Shown: positions 1-8,391 of the stretch, piece after piece
Position numbering within the stretch: the stretch's first letter is position 1
Layout: each line of letters begins with the position of its first letter
The notes under the pieces: model-generated
Databases searched by the model: none
Seen by the model: only the letters and a program-made list of their open reading frames with translations
Told to the model about the DNA's origin: nothing
Made by a program: the position numbers and the translations under genes
Source: GCA-2401735 sp051252095
GTDB lineage: Bacteria; Pseudomonadota; Gammaproteobacteria; Burkholderiales; Methylophilaceae
Length of the DNA stretch: 64,000 nucleotides
NCBI GenBank assembly: GCA_051252095.1
Contig: JBPOFK010000004.1
Coordinates: 62,001-126,000 of the forward strand
Reading direction: 5' to 3'

Positions 1-1327
1 GTTTATACCAAAGTGAGCGCTCACTAATTTCAAGCAGCTTAGCTGCTTTCGCTTTATTACCCTTACAAGCTTCAATCGCCTGAATGATGAGTTTACATTC
101 TAATTGCTGCGTATGCGCTGGAATGGATAAGTTGTTTTCTAATACCATATTTGTTTCAGATACATTAGCATCATTTCCAACCATATCACGTGGTAAATGT
201 TGAGGTTGAATCACTTCACCGCTAGATAAAATGGCAGCACGTTCTAATACATTCTCTAACTCACGAACATTACCTGGCCAATCATAGTTTTCTAATTGCA
301 ATAGTGCTGCTTCACTAATATGACCGCCACGCTTTGATATAAAAAAGTTGCTCAGTAGGCGCACATCACCTTGACGCTCTCTTAAGGCTGGCACATTAAG
401 CTGAAACACATTTAGCCGGTAGTACAAGTCTTCTCGCAACTTGCCTTCTTTTACTGCCTGCATTGCATCTCGATTAGTAGCAGCAATGACTCTGTTATCT
501 AACACTATATGCTTATTGCTGCCTAATTTTTCTATCACGCCTTCTTGCAATGCCCGCAGCAGCTTTGCTTGAAGATTGATAGGCATTTCAGTAATCTCAT
601 CCAGAAACAATGTGCCTTTATCTGCTAATTCAAATTTACCTGTACGCGCTTTTACTGCACCTGTAAAAGCACCTTTTTCATAGCCAAACAACTCCGACTC
701 CAACATTTCTGCTGGGATTGCCGCACAATTGACGGCGACGAATAAATTGTTTTTTCTAGGTGAAGCGGCATGGATTGCTTTAGCAACTAGCTCTTTACCC
801 GTCCCTGTCTCACCAGCGATTAGCACGGTCGCTTTTTCGGGTGCAACTTGTGCGATCATTTTCTTCAATGCCAGCATTGATTCGCTATTGCCGACCAAGC
901 CTTCTGCTTCACCTTGCGCAGACGATTTTAAATAGGTGTTTTCAATCTGAAGACGCTGCACGTCTAATGCTTTTGCAATCGCAACCTCTAATACTTCTAA
1001 ATCAAAAGGTCGCAAAATATAATCAGCCGCCCCTAGTTTCATGGCTTCTACCGCCGTATTAATTTCACCTTGCGCGGTAACCATAATAAATGGCATCAGC
1101 TCACTATCCATCCGCATTTGCTTTAGTAGCTCTAACCCATTCATCCCAGGCATATGTAAATCACTGACGACCAGATCAACTTGCTCTTCTTTGAGCTTTT
1201 CTAGCGCTTCTTTTCCATTTGCCGCAGAGAGTGCCTGATAGCCTGCCTGCCGTAAGCTAATCTCTAATAGACGGCGCATATTTGGCTCATCATCTACTGC
1301 AAGAATTCGTTTTTGTTTATCTACCAT
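1..1327 (-). CDS. Sigma54-dependent response regulator, NtrC family (3' end off the window)
   Basis: Reads leftward from an ATG at 1327 and leaves the window still open. The order is a receiver domain (acidic pair D12/D13, phospho-acceptor D56), an AAA+ domain with Walker A (GETGTGKE, near residue 170), the sigma54-contacting GAFTGA loop at residues 219-224, a Walker B-like LFLDE, and the beginning of a Fis-type helix-turn-helix. It should activate sigma54 promoters when phosphorylated by the kinase encoded 21 bp upstream. Oddity: the conserved receiver lysine of the K-P-F motif is arginine (RPF, codon CGA). The family call is secure. The target genes are not shown by sequence; the divergent porin pair and the sigma54 promoter near 10560 are candidates only by inference. 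Confidence 0.93.
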   Translation of the reverse strand, partial: MVDKQKRILAVDDEPNMRRLLEISLRQAGYQALSAANGKEALEKLKEEQVDLVVSDLHMPGMNGLELLKQMRMDSELMPFIMVTAQGEINTAVEAMKLGAADYILRPFDLEVLEVAIAKALDVQRLQIENTYLKSSAQGEAEGLVGNSESMLALKKMIAQVAPEKATVLIAGETGTGKELVAKAIHAASPRKNNLFVAVNCAAIPAEMLESELFGYEKGAFTGAVKARTGKFELADKGTLFLDEITEMPINLQAKLLRALQEGVIEKLGSNKHIVLDNRVIAATNRDAMQAVKEGKLREDLYYRLNVFQLNVPALRERQGDVRLLSNFFISKRGGHISEAALLQLENYDWPGNVRELENVLERAAILSSGEVIQPQHLPRDMVGNDANVSETNMVLENNLSIPAHTQQLECKLIIQAIEACKGNKAKAAKLLEISERSLWYK

Positions 1328-1348
1328 GTTGATATATTTTCACCGATC

Positions 1349-3016
1349 TTAAGTTACCGCTTTAATTGGCAGCACTATTGTAAACTGAGCGCCATGCATT
1401 TGACTGGGTTGATAGCTTATTTCTCCAGCATGCGCCTGAACGATTTGCCTAACAACAGCTAATCCCAAACCTACCCCGCCTGCACGCTTGGTAAAGAATG
1501 GCTCAAAAATTTGTGCTTGATGCTCTAGTGTAATGCCTTCCCCATCGTCCATGACTTCTATCACGGCTTGATGGCCTTCCTGTTTGAGCAATATTTTAAT
1601 ATTCCCTTTTTCTGGCAACACTTGTATTGCATTCATGACTAAATTCATGATGACTTGTGTCATTTGATCAGCGTCTACGTCAGCTATCACCGCTCTTGCC
1701 CGCTCATCAAAGTCGATAGTGATCTGCTTAGCATGGGCTTGAGTACGCAGCATTGCAAGGGTATGACCAATCAATTGTGTTAGATTAACTGCTGTTAATG
1801 TTGGCGGACGTGGACGTGCTGCATCAATCAGTGTGGAAACTAATTTATTTAATCGTTCAGTCTCCGTACTGATAAAAGTAAGTACCTCCTTACCTTCCGC
1901 TGACATCGACTTTTCTCGCTTCAGCACGTCTGCGGAAGATCGCAATATGCCAAGGGGTGTTCTTACTTCGTGACTCATCGCCGCTGCCATTTCGCCGACT
2001 ACCGCTAATTTTGCGGCACGCGTTAAGTTGGCTTGTGATTTAGCTAAATCTTCAGTCATGGTTTCAAAAGCAGCACCTAGCTCGCGCACTTCTGGTGGTC
2101 CAGACTTTGGTGGTTTGGCTTGCGTCTGATAGGCAAACCCTTTGACAAATTCAGTCAATTGCAAGAGTGGGCGCGAAATAGCTTGTGCAATCGGCCTCAC
2201 CAATATTGCAGCTAATAGTAGCGTAGCCGCTAGCAAAGCTAAGAATATATAACCTAATCGATGGACTGGTGCCACGGCCTCGGAATGCAATTTTTCCACT
2301 TGAATCGTCCATTGTGGCATTGGCGAACTTTGATTAAAACGACTTAGCACCGCCATACCATAACCTGATTGGATTGCTTCCCAGTTTGATGTTGCAGCAA
2401 GCACCTGCCCATTAGCATCTAATAGCGCGGCTGAAGTTGGCTGTCTAATAACATTGTTCAATACGTCTTTGACTGTGTCCCAATTAAACTCTACCACCAG
2501 TTTACCCATAGGCAGGCTAGTATTTTCGTCAGTTACTTCTTCAGAGATGGCTAATACATTACCTTCGATTGTTGAAATATCTAATGAATAGTCAGCGATT
2601 GTGGTCGTAAACCATTTTGGCCTATTGGGGTGCTGCTGACCTATTTGCTGTGCCAAGCTACTGGCGATGATATTTCCCTGAAGATCTTCTACATAAATCG
2701 TGTGATAAATATTGCCATAACTCTGCGCCAAGCCATTCAAAAAATCAGAAAGCCGTTTATCAATATCACCAATTTTCAGCTCCTGCATAATGGAAAGCTG
2801 GCTCCAAGACTGCACATTACGCAATCGCTCAAACATCATCCGTTCAATATCATTTGCAACGGCCGTACTTAGCGTTTGCATGTCGCGTGTAATTTCTTGC
2901 TTAAGTACAGCGCGTGTTTGATAAAAACTCAAAAAAGTGACCAACATGGCGGGGAGCAACCCGGCGAGCAAAAACGCTAGTAAGAGTAATTGTTTAATGC
3001 TCAATTTTTGCAACAT
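1349..3016 (-). CDS. Membrane sensor histidine kinase
   Basis: A 555-residue kinase. A first membrane helix (about residues 8-30) is followed by a roughly 215-residue periplasmic region of Cache-like length, a second helix near 250-272, and a HAMP-like linker. Then come the dimerisation/phospho-acceptor helix with His349 in SHEVRTP, an N-box (NLVMNAIQ), G1 (DDGEG), an F-box (FEPFFTK) and G2 (GVGLGLAVV). It precedes the sigma54 response regulator by 21 bp on the same strand, so the two form a two-component pair. The gene is divergent from a porin-like gene and a PstS-like gene, which suggests that the sensed ligand relates to those periplasmic proteins. The ligand itself cannot be read from the sequence. 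Confidence 0.93.
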   Translation of the reverse strand: MLQKLSIKQLLLLAFLLAGLLPAMLVTFLSFYQTRAVLKQEITRDMQTLSTAVANDIERMMFERLRNVQSWSQLSIMQELKIGDIDKRLSDFLNGLAQSYGNIYHTIYVEDLQGNIIASSLAQQIGQQHPNRPKWFTTTIADYSLDISTIEGNVLAISEEVTDENTSLPMGKLVVEFNWDTVKDVLNNVIRQPTSAALLDANGQVLAATSNWEAIQSGYGMAVLSRFNQSSPMPQWTIQVEKLHSEAVAPVHRLGYIFLALLAATLLLAAILVRPIAQAISRPLLQLTEFVKGFAYQTQAKPPKSGPPEVRELGAAFETMTEDLAKSQANLTRAAKLAVVGEMAAAMSHEVRTPLGILRSSADVLKREKSMSAEGKEVLTFISTETERLNKLVSTLIDAARPRPPTLTAVNLTQLIGHTLAMLRTQAHAKQITIDFDERARAVIADVDADQMTQVIMNLVMNAIQVLPEKGNIKILLKQEGHQAVIEVMDDGEGITLEHQAQIFEPFFTKRAGGVGLGLAVVRQIVQAHAGEISYQPSQMHGAQFTIVLPIKAVT

Positions 3017-3041
3017 TATAGTTTCTCTTATTGCGTCAGGA

Positions 3042-3071
3042 ATGAGACAATTCTGCTTGACGTCGTCTCAT
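3042..3071. promoter_or_regulatory. Inverted repeat between the divergent sensor-kinase and porin genes
   Basis: ATGAGAC at 3042-3048 and GTCTCAT at 3065-3071 form an exact 7-bp inverted repeat. The outer flanks GCGTCA (3034-3039) and TGACGC (3071-3076) continue it with a 3-bp offset on the left. It sits in the short gap between the divergent genes and could be an operator serving both. No -24/-12 element was found in this gap. Binding-site status is inference. Confidence 0.4.
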
Positions 3072-3112
3072 GACGCATGAAACGCGTTATCGATATGAAA
3101 ATTGAGATTATT

Positions 3113-4111
3113 ATGAAAAAATTTATCATTACACTCGCCAGTGTAGCTAGCCTATTAGGTCTGTGCAAGCCTGCTTTTGCAGATAATACAGACAGTTGGC
3201 TAGATGGCTTTAATGTTGGTGGTTACTCTAGCGCTGGGCTTACTTTAGAAAGAGATCAAGAAGCGCGTGCAGCCCTCAATGAAGTGAGTTTGTTGGTGAC
3301 ATGGAATGGTGATAGTCGACTCAGCTTTTTTGGTGAGCTTGAGCTGGAAAATCCCTTATCTTGGAATGATGATAGACAATTCCACACCAAAGAATCCCGT
3401 TTTGATCTTGAACGCCTATACTTCGATTACAACATTTCAGAAAAAGTAAACTTTCGTGCTGGGCGATTTTTAACGCCGAATAGTCGTTGGAATCTGTTAC
3501 ACGCACCGCCTTTGGTCTGGACCAGTACACGCCCTTTGGCAACAATGCGGCTTTTCCCAGAAGGAACGAATGGTGCCATGGTATTTGGGGCACTACCTTT
3601 TATGGATGGCGCATTTGAATATAAGGTTTTTGCCGAGTTATTAGAAGATCAAGAGCAAGATGACGATGAGCTGGAGTTTGAGCATGTTAAAGGCGTGCGC
3701 TTAAGCTACAAAAAGCAATCTGATATTGGCATCTCATTTTTATCTTTCCGAGAAAAAGACCTTGATAACAGCTATCGCATGCTGGGGCTGGATTTTGTTA
3801 CGCATTTGAGCACGATAGAAATCAGTGGTGAGGCATTTCAACGCTTTGATACCCGTAACAAAGATGGCGGCAGTGGTGCTTATCTGCAGTCTGCTGTACC
3901 GCTAAATAATATTGGCTTTGATGATTGGTATTGGATTACGCGAGTTGAGACATTACAACGCCCTAACGAAGGCTCAGCCGAACGCTGGCTGATTGGTGCG
4001 ACTTGGCGTGTCAAACCACAACAATTATTAAAGTTTGAGTTCACTGGCGGCAGTGGTGATCAACCTGAGTCACCTCGCGGCTTTTTAACCTCATTTGCCC
4101 TATTCTTTTAA
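3113..4111 (+). CDS. Porin-like outer-membrane protein
   Basis: Predicted secreted beta-barrel of 332 residues using the ATG at 3113, which gives a clean signal peptide (MKKFIITLASVASLLGL ending at AFA-DN). ATGs at 3077 and 3095 in the same frame would place a charged extension before the signal, so they are less likely. The mature part has alternating aromatic/polar strands, few cysteines and a terminal phenylalanine (SFALFF), the usual C-terminal signature of outer-membrane barrels. The stop overlaps the next gene's ATG by one base (TAATG), so the PstS-like protein is translationally coupled. It is probably a porin partner of a periplasmic binding protein; the substrate is unknown. Confidence 0.75.
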   Translation: MKKFIITLASVASLLGLCKPAFADNTDSWLDGFNVGGYSSAGLTLERDQEARAALNEVSLLVTWNGDSRLSFFGELELENPLSWNDDRQFHTKESRFDLERLYFDYNISEKVNFRAGRFLTPNSRWNLLHAPPLVWTSTRPLATMRLFPEGTNGAMVFGALPFMDGAFEYKVFAELLEDQEQDDDELEFEHVKGVRLSYKKQSDIGISFLSFREKDLDNSYRMLGLDFVTHLSTIEISGEAFQRFDTRNKDGGSGAYLQSAVPLNNIGFDDWYWITRVETLQRPNEGSAERWLIGATWRVKPQQLLKFEFTGGSGDQPESPRGFLTSFALFF

Positions 4112-4590
4112 TGCGTAAAATTATTTTTACCATTGCAAGCATCATGTTGATGTCTGGGTTAGCTTTGTCTAAAGATAATCAACCGATCATTGCTGTTGTT
4201 GTGTCTGCGGACCAAGATCCTACCGATCTCAATCTATCCTCAAAGAATCTCAATTTAATCTACTGGCGAAAGCAGTTGTTTTGGCCCAAAGGCCTACCAA
4301 TTAAGCCTGTTAATTTGCGATCGCAAGATCCTATTAGATTGCAGTTTTCAAAAACAGTATTAGGGAGTGCGCCAAATGCACAAATCGATTATTGGAATGG
4401 TCAATATTTTAACGGTATTTTGCCGCCATATTCTGTCAACTCAGAAGAAGCCGTATTGCGTTATGTTGCTAACACAAAAGGTGCAATAGGCTATGTGAAT
4501 GCATGCACGCTAGATAACCGCGTCCACGCAACGCTCTGGATTAACAATGGTACGATAAGCAAAGACAAACCCATTTATAGTTGTGATTAA
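4111..4590 (+). CDS. Short PstS-like periplasmic protein
   Basis: A 159-residue protein with an N-terminal signal peptide (about 20 residues) and a single-lobe phosphate-binding-protein-like fold. The pattern NLNLIYWRKQLFWPKG, followed by FSKTVLG, YWNGQYF and a terminal GAIGYVN, is typical of the small PBP-like proteins related to PstS. At about half the length of PstS it probably is not a full ABC-transporter binding protein. It may instead be a sensor partner. It overlaps the porin gene by one base and sits next to a two-component system, which supports a sensing or uptake module. Its 3' end converges with eptA only 3 bp away. Confidence 0.72.
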   Translation: MRKIIFTIASIMLMSGLALSKDNQPIIAVVVSADQDPTDLNLSSKNLNLIYWRKQLFWPKGLPIKPVNLRSQDPIRLQFSKTVLGSAPNAQIDYWNGQYFNGILPPYSVNSEEAVLRYVANTKGAIGYVNACTLDNRVHATLWINNGTISKDKPIYSCD

Positions 4591-4593
4591 TCT

Positions 4594-6246
4594 TTAGCTC
4601 TTTTGCTTATTTATTTGTTCTTTTAGCGTTGCTTGTATATCTAAATTCTCCATCAGCATTTCTTGTTTGTCATAACAGCTCATAGAACCTAACTCATAAG
4701 CAACTAAAATAGAGCAAAACAAATCATCGTGACTAAGCGGGTAATTTTGATAAGGGATGACTTGTTCGCGCTTGTAATCAAAGTACTGTCCTAACCACAA
4801 AATAGCAGGTACATGCGTTTGCGCTTCTGGTGCAACCAAATATGGCGCAGCGTGCAAGTAAATGCCATGTTCACCTAACGATTCACCATGATCCGATACA
4901 TACAACATTGCCGTTTCATAGTCACCATCATATTTTTTTAAAAACTTAATCACTTCTGATAAAAAGTAATCGGTATATAAAATGGCGTTGTCATAACTAT
5001 TATCAACTTCTTCTTTAGTACAGTTCCGCAATTCACCTGTCATGCACATGGGTTGAAACCGTGCAAATTCTTTAGGGTAGCGACGATAATATTCAGGTCC
5101 GTGATTGCCCATTTGATGTAAGACAATCATGATATCTTTATCCTTTTTTGATGCAATGTACTCATCAAGGCCACTCAACATACCAATATCTCGACACTCC
5201 CCTTCACAGATAGGGTTTAGGGATGGACTTTGAAAATCCTCGTACTTCAACCGGGTCGCAACGCCCTTTGAATTTGAGTTATTATCCCGCCATAAAATTT
5301 CAATCCCATTATCAGCCAATACATCTAATGCATTTTCCTGACTAAATGCCTTATTTTTATCATAGTCTTTTCGCCCTAAAGCTGAAAACATACAGGGCAC
5401 GGAGACGCCAGTAGATGTTCCACAAGAGCTAACATTGCTAAAGCTGAGAACAGCTTCTTTGGCAAGTTGTGGGTTAGTGTCCCGATGATAACCATTCAGA
5501 GAGAAACGGTCTGCGCGCGCCGTCTCACCCACCACAAGAATCACTAACTCATGTCTAGAAACAGGGCCAACAAACTTTGCATCTTCAGCCATTTTCTTTA
5601 CTTTTGTGATTTTTTGAGTGTTCATTTGAAGTGCCGCGTACTTAATTAATGAATACACTGGATAAGTCGGATTGGCATAAAAGCGCGTAATTTTATACTC
5701 TCTAATAAAGGATGCGTAACCCGCAGTAAACGGCAAGACAACACCAGCAAGTGCGATTGCCAACAATACTAGCCATATCAAGCGTTTTTTATGTTCAGTT
5801 GATGGGTTACCTACTTTTGGCCAATATTTAATAACAAAGAATGCTGGAATAACGCCCAACAAAACTGTTCTTGAAATTAAGCCAAAGTTTACTAATCCAG
5901 CCATTTCCTTAGCATCAGTATGAGTAATGTTATCGATCATGACCACATCCATCAATACGCCAAAGTTATCCATATAATAAGCAGCCTGTGCGGCTAATAT
6001 TAACAACAATGCAACTAGCCAGCGGCTTACTCTACCAAACCCCACCAGCATAAAAAACAGCATGGTGAGTATGCTAAAAAAGACCGTTAAGGAAACGAGA
6101 AACGGTATGTTTGCCCATGTGAGTGGATAAATTTCTACAATATGCTTGAACATTGAAACGTTTGCGGTAAGCATCACAAAAACTGTCACGACTAACGTAG
6201 CAGCCATTGGCGTATTGATAGTTCCTATAAAACGATTTTTTGACAA
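4594..6246 (-). CDS. eptA: Lipid A phosphoethanolamine transferase
   Basis: A 550-residue inner-membrane enzyme that moves phosphoethanolamine from phosphatidylethanolamine to lipid A. About five membrane helices lie within residues 1-180, followed by a periplasmic alkaline-phosphatase-fold domain. Visible active-site features are the metal-binding VVGETARADR (E241), the nucleophile Thr277 in SSCGTSTGVSVPCMF, and the C-terminal metal site SDHGESLGEHG. Conserved cysteines match the disulfide pattern of the EptA/MCR family. The start is TTG at 6246, with AAGG eight bases upstream. It lies downstream of an eptC-like gene on the same strand (103-bp gap), so they may be co-expressed. The modification lowers surface charge and usually raises cationic-peptide tolerance. 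Confidence 0.93.
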   Translation of the reverse strand: MSKNRFIGTINTPMAATLVVTVFVMLTANVSMFKHIVEIYPLTWANIPFLVSLTVFFSILTMLFFMLVGFGRVSRWLVALLLILAAQAAYYMDNFGVLMDVVMIDNITHTDAKEMAGLVNFGLISRTVLLGVIPAFFVIKYWPKVGNPSTEHKKRLIWLVLLAIALAGVVLPFTAGYASFIREYKITRFYANPTYPVYSLIKYAALQMNTQKITKVKKMAEDAKFVGPVSRHELVILVVGETARADRFSLNGYHRDTNPQLAKEAVLSFSNVSSCGTSTGVSVPCMFSALGRKDYDKNKAFSQENALDVLADNGIEILWRDNNSNSKGVATRLKYEDFQSPSLNPICEGECRDIGMLSGLDEYIASKKDKDIMIVLHQMGNHGPEYYRRYPKEFARFQPMCMTGELRNCTKEEVDNSYDNAILYTDYFLSEVIKFLKKYDGDYETAMLYVSDHGESLGEHGIYLHAAPYLVAPEAQTHVPAILWLGQYFDYKREQVIPYQNYPLSHDDLFCSILVAYELGSMSCYDKQEMLMENLDIQATLKEQINKQKS

Positions 6247-6349
6247 GATAATACCTTTGATTTGTTTATAAATGATGGGATTGAAAGTGCATCTCGCAGG
6301 CTGTCTTTATCAAACACTTTGCTCGTTTAGAATTTACCTAATTACCTCA

Positions 6350-8062
6350 TTAATTGTTGCCGACTTTCGCATGCAATTCTTTACTAGCAAATGTCCCCTT
6401 CAGCACTTGCAGTGACTTACCATATGGGTCACCAACTATAATATTGTCTTCTGCAAACTGTTGACTAATTAAACTTTCATCATCACGATAGCCCTCGTAG
6501 GACAATCCGATTAAATCCGACCAGGTATAGATAAAGTCCGCGTTGTCATACTGACGGTCTTTTATATTTGCATCTGCGAGCTTGGCTGCGCCCTGCCAAT
6601 TTTCTGAGTGCCAAACGATAAATGGCACGGCATACATAGGATAGGTTGGCGCACCTTCATTTCGGCCTTTGAAATCATGTGGCGCCGTATCATAGACATC
6701 TTCACCATGATCAGAAAAATATACGAGTAAGCTTTGCGAAGTATTGCTATTCGCTTTCTTTAATTGGCTGATTAATTCATGAACAATATAATCGTTGTAT
6801 AAAACTGCATTGTCATAACTGTTAATCAACTCAACTTTATTGTGGTCTGCTGAAACAGTAGGAGCCAAGCCTTTGGCATTCTTGAAGTGTGCATAACTTT
6901 CTGGGTAACGATAGGCGTATTTCATATGCGTACCCAGTAAGTGCACAACAATAAGTTTCTTCTGATCTTGTTTTAATAGTGTCTTTGCATAAGGTGCTAA
7001 CACTTTTTCATCTAAGCTATAAGCATTTTGACGACGAGCATTATTCAAAAAGATTTGCTCATCAGCTTGCTTTGCAAAGGTGGTCAGCATCGTGTTGCGC
7101 TTGGTCAAGGTTTGTTGATTGGTAATCCAATACGTTTTGTATCCAGCTTGCTTCATGATTGCGATTAAAGAAGGGGTTGTTTTATAAAGCTCTGGATGTT
7201 CTTGATCTGCAAACGTCAATACTTGCTCCAAGCTTTCGATGGTATTCGGCCGCGAAGCAAACACATTGTTGAACACAGTTAATTCATTTTTAATGCTAGA
7301 AAGTTTAGGCGTTGTGTCACGTTCATAGCCATATAAACCCATATGCACACGTGTTGTAGATTCTCCAATGACCAAGACGACTGTCGTTGGTAAATTTTTT
7401 GGCGTTTCTTTCAAATTGTTAAGTTCGGGGATGCTATCTAAGCTGAGCAATTGCTTTTCAACCTCATGCAACTCACGCTGATAATTTGAGTATCCAAAGC
7501 CAAGTTGCCATGGCGGTGCTGATGATAAATGACGATTCATGTTTTTATAAGCTGCATTGATGTCACCATATTCAATTGCACGCGTTACTGGGGTCATAAA
7601 GATAAGTGTGGTAATAACAAAGCTGGTGATATACGCTGGTTTTCTTTCGTCGATATAAGGCTTAATGTATGTCCAAATGAACATGGGTATCAACGTAAAT
7701 GCTAAATAAGCAAGCACAACCTTTATGGAAAGATAGTTTTGTAAATACTCTGCTGACTCCGATTGATTGGATTCAAAGATGATGAACATCAAGCTTTGTG
7801 TCAGCTCTTGCCCATAAATAAGGAAATATCCAAAGCCAGGTAATGCGAATAACCACAGCATGACGCCAAGTCCAGCAGTTAATTTCTTTACATATTGTGG
7901 AAAAATAAAAATAGGAATCATCCATAAGAATGCACTAATCGTGGCATCCTTAAACCCTTCAAATGAGGCAGCCCCCGATAAACTAATCAGTAACTGGGTA
8001 ACACTCGTCAGATACCAAAATAAGATAAACGAGAGTAATGATGTTTTTGTAATTTTCCGCAT
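6350..8062 (-). CDS. eptC: EptC/CptA-like phosphoethanolamine transferase
   Basis: About 570 residues from the ATG at 8062 (MRKITKTSLLSFILFWYL), which begins directly with a membrane helix. A GTG at 8143 in the same frame would add 27 residues with no better start signal. Four to five N-terminal membrane helices precede an alkaline-phosphatase-fold domain with VIGESTTRVHMGLYGY, the nucleophile region ASRPNTIESLEQ, QAGYKTYWITNQQT, VVHLLGTHMKY and SDHGEDVYD. These blocks track the EptC family, which decorates the LPS core heptose in enterics. Whether the target here is core sugar, lipid A or another envelope glycan cannot be told from the sequence. Confidence 0.82.
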   Translation of the reverse strand: MRKITKTSLLSFILFWYLTSVTQLLISLSGAASFEGFKDATISAFLWMIPIFIFPQYVKKLTAGLGVMLWLFALPGFGYFLIYGQELTQSLMFIIFESNQSESAEYLQNYLSIKVVLAYLAFTLIPMFIWTYIKPYIDERKPAYITSFVITTLIFMTPVTRAIEYGDINAAYKNMNRHLSSAPPWQLGFGYSNYQRELHEVEKQLLSLDSIPELNNLKETPKNLPTTVVLVIGESTTRVHMGLYGYERDTTPKLSSIKNELTVFNNVFASRPNTIESLEQVLTFADQEHPELYKTTPSLIAIMKQAGYKTYWITNQQTLTKRNTMLTTFAKQADEQIFLNNARRQNAYSLDEKVLAPYAKTLLKQDQKKLIVVHLLGTHMKYAYRYPESYAHFKNAKGLAPTVSADHNKVELINSYDNAVLYNDYIVHELISQLKKANSNTSQSLLVYFSDHGEDVYDTAPHDFKGRNEGAPTYPMYAVPFIVWHSENWQGAAKLADANIKDRQYDNADFIYTWSDLIGLSYEGYRDDESLISQQFAEDNIIVGDPYGKSLQVLKGTFASKELHAKVGNN

Positions 8063-8391
8063 GACGGTACTTGTTGATGAATAATGACAAGTACTAACAG
8101 CAACGACAGTGCCAATAATGATTTTGGCATGACGAAGTATCACTAAAGTATTAATTTTACGATTATTTTTCGTTCATTTGGGCAAACTTCTAGTATTATC
8201 ATCGCAGTCCATGCCTGCATTTTTTGCAGTAACGATTCGACTTTTTTGCCATGTTCATGCACTTTTTGCGTTAAAAGCAGTCCTAATTCATTAATACTCT
8301 GATTAAGTAATTGAAATATATATTGTTTTTTAATATGGCATATACCTTGCTGTTTAATCAGATTCCTCACTTAACCTAACTTTTAATTCAA
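8063..8391. other. 329-bp gap between divergent eptC-like and LTA-synthase-like genes
   Basis: This stretch must hold the promoters for the leftward ept genes and the rightward sulfatase-fold gene. A weak 75-codon open frame on the minus strand (GTG at 8370, stop at 8143) is the only coding candidate. It lacks a convincing ribosome site and resembles nothing I recognise, so I do not call it a gene. No clear hairpin or RNA was seen. Confidence 0.4.

Noticed and set aside
3017..3112. Sigma54 promoter for the porin gene
   Set aside because: No GG/GC pair with 12-bp spacing in this gap; the nearest candidate is spaced 16 bp.
8143..8370. 75-codon minus-strand frame in the gap upstream of the eptC-like gene
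   Set aside because: Weak GTG start, no clear ribosome site and no recognisable family; kept only as a note in the gap description.
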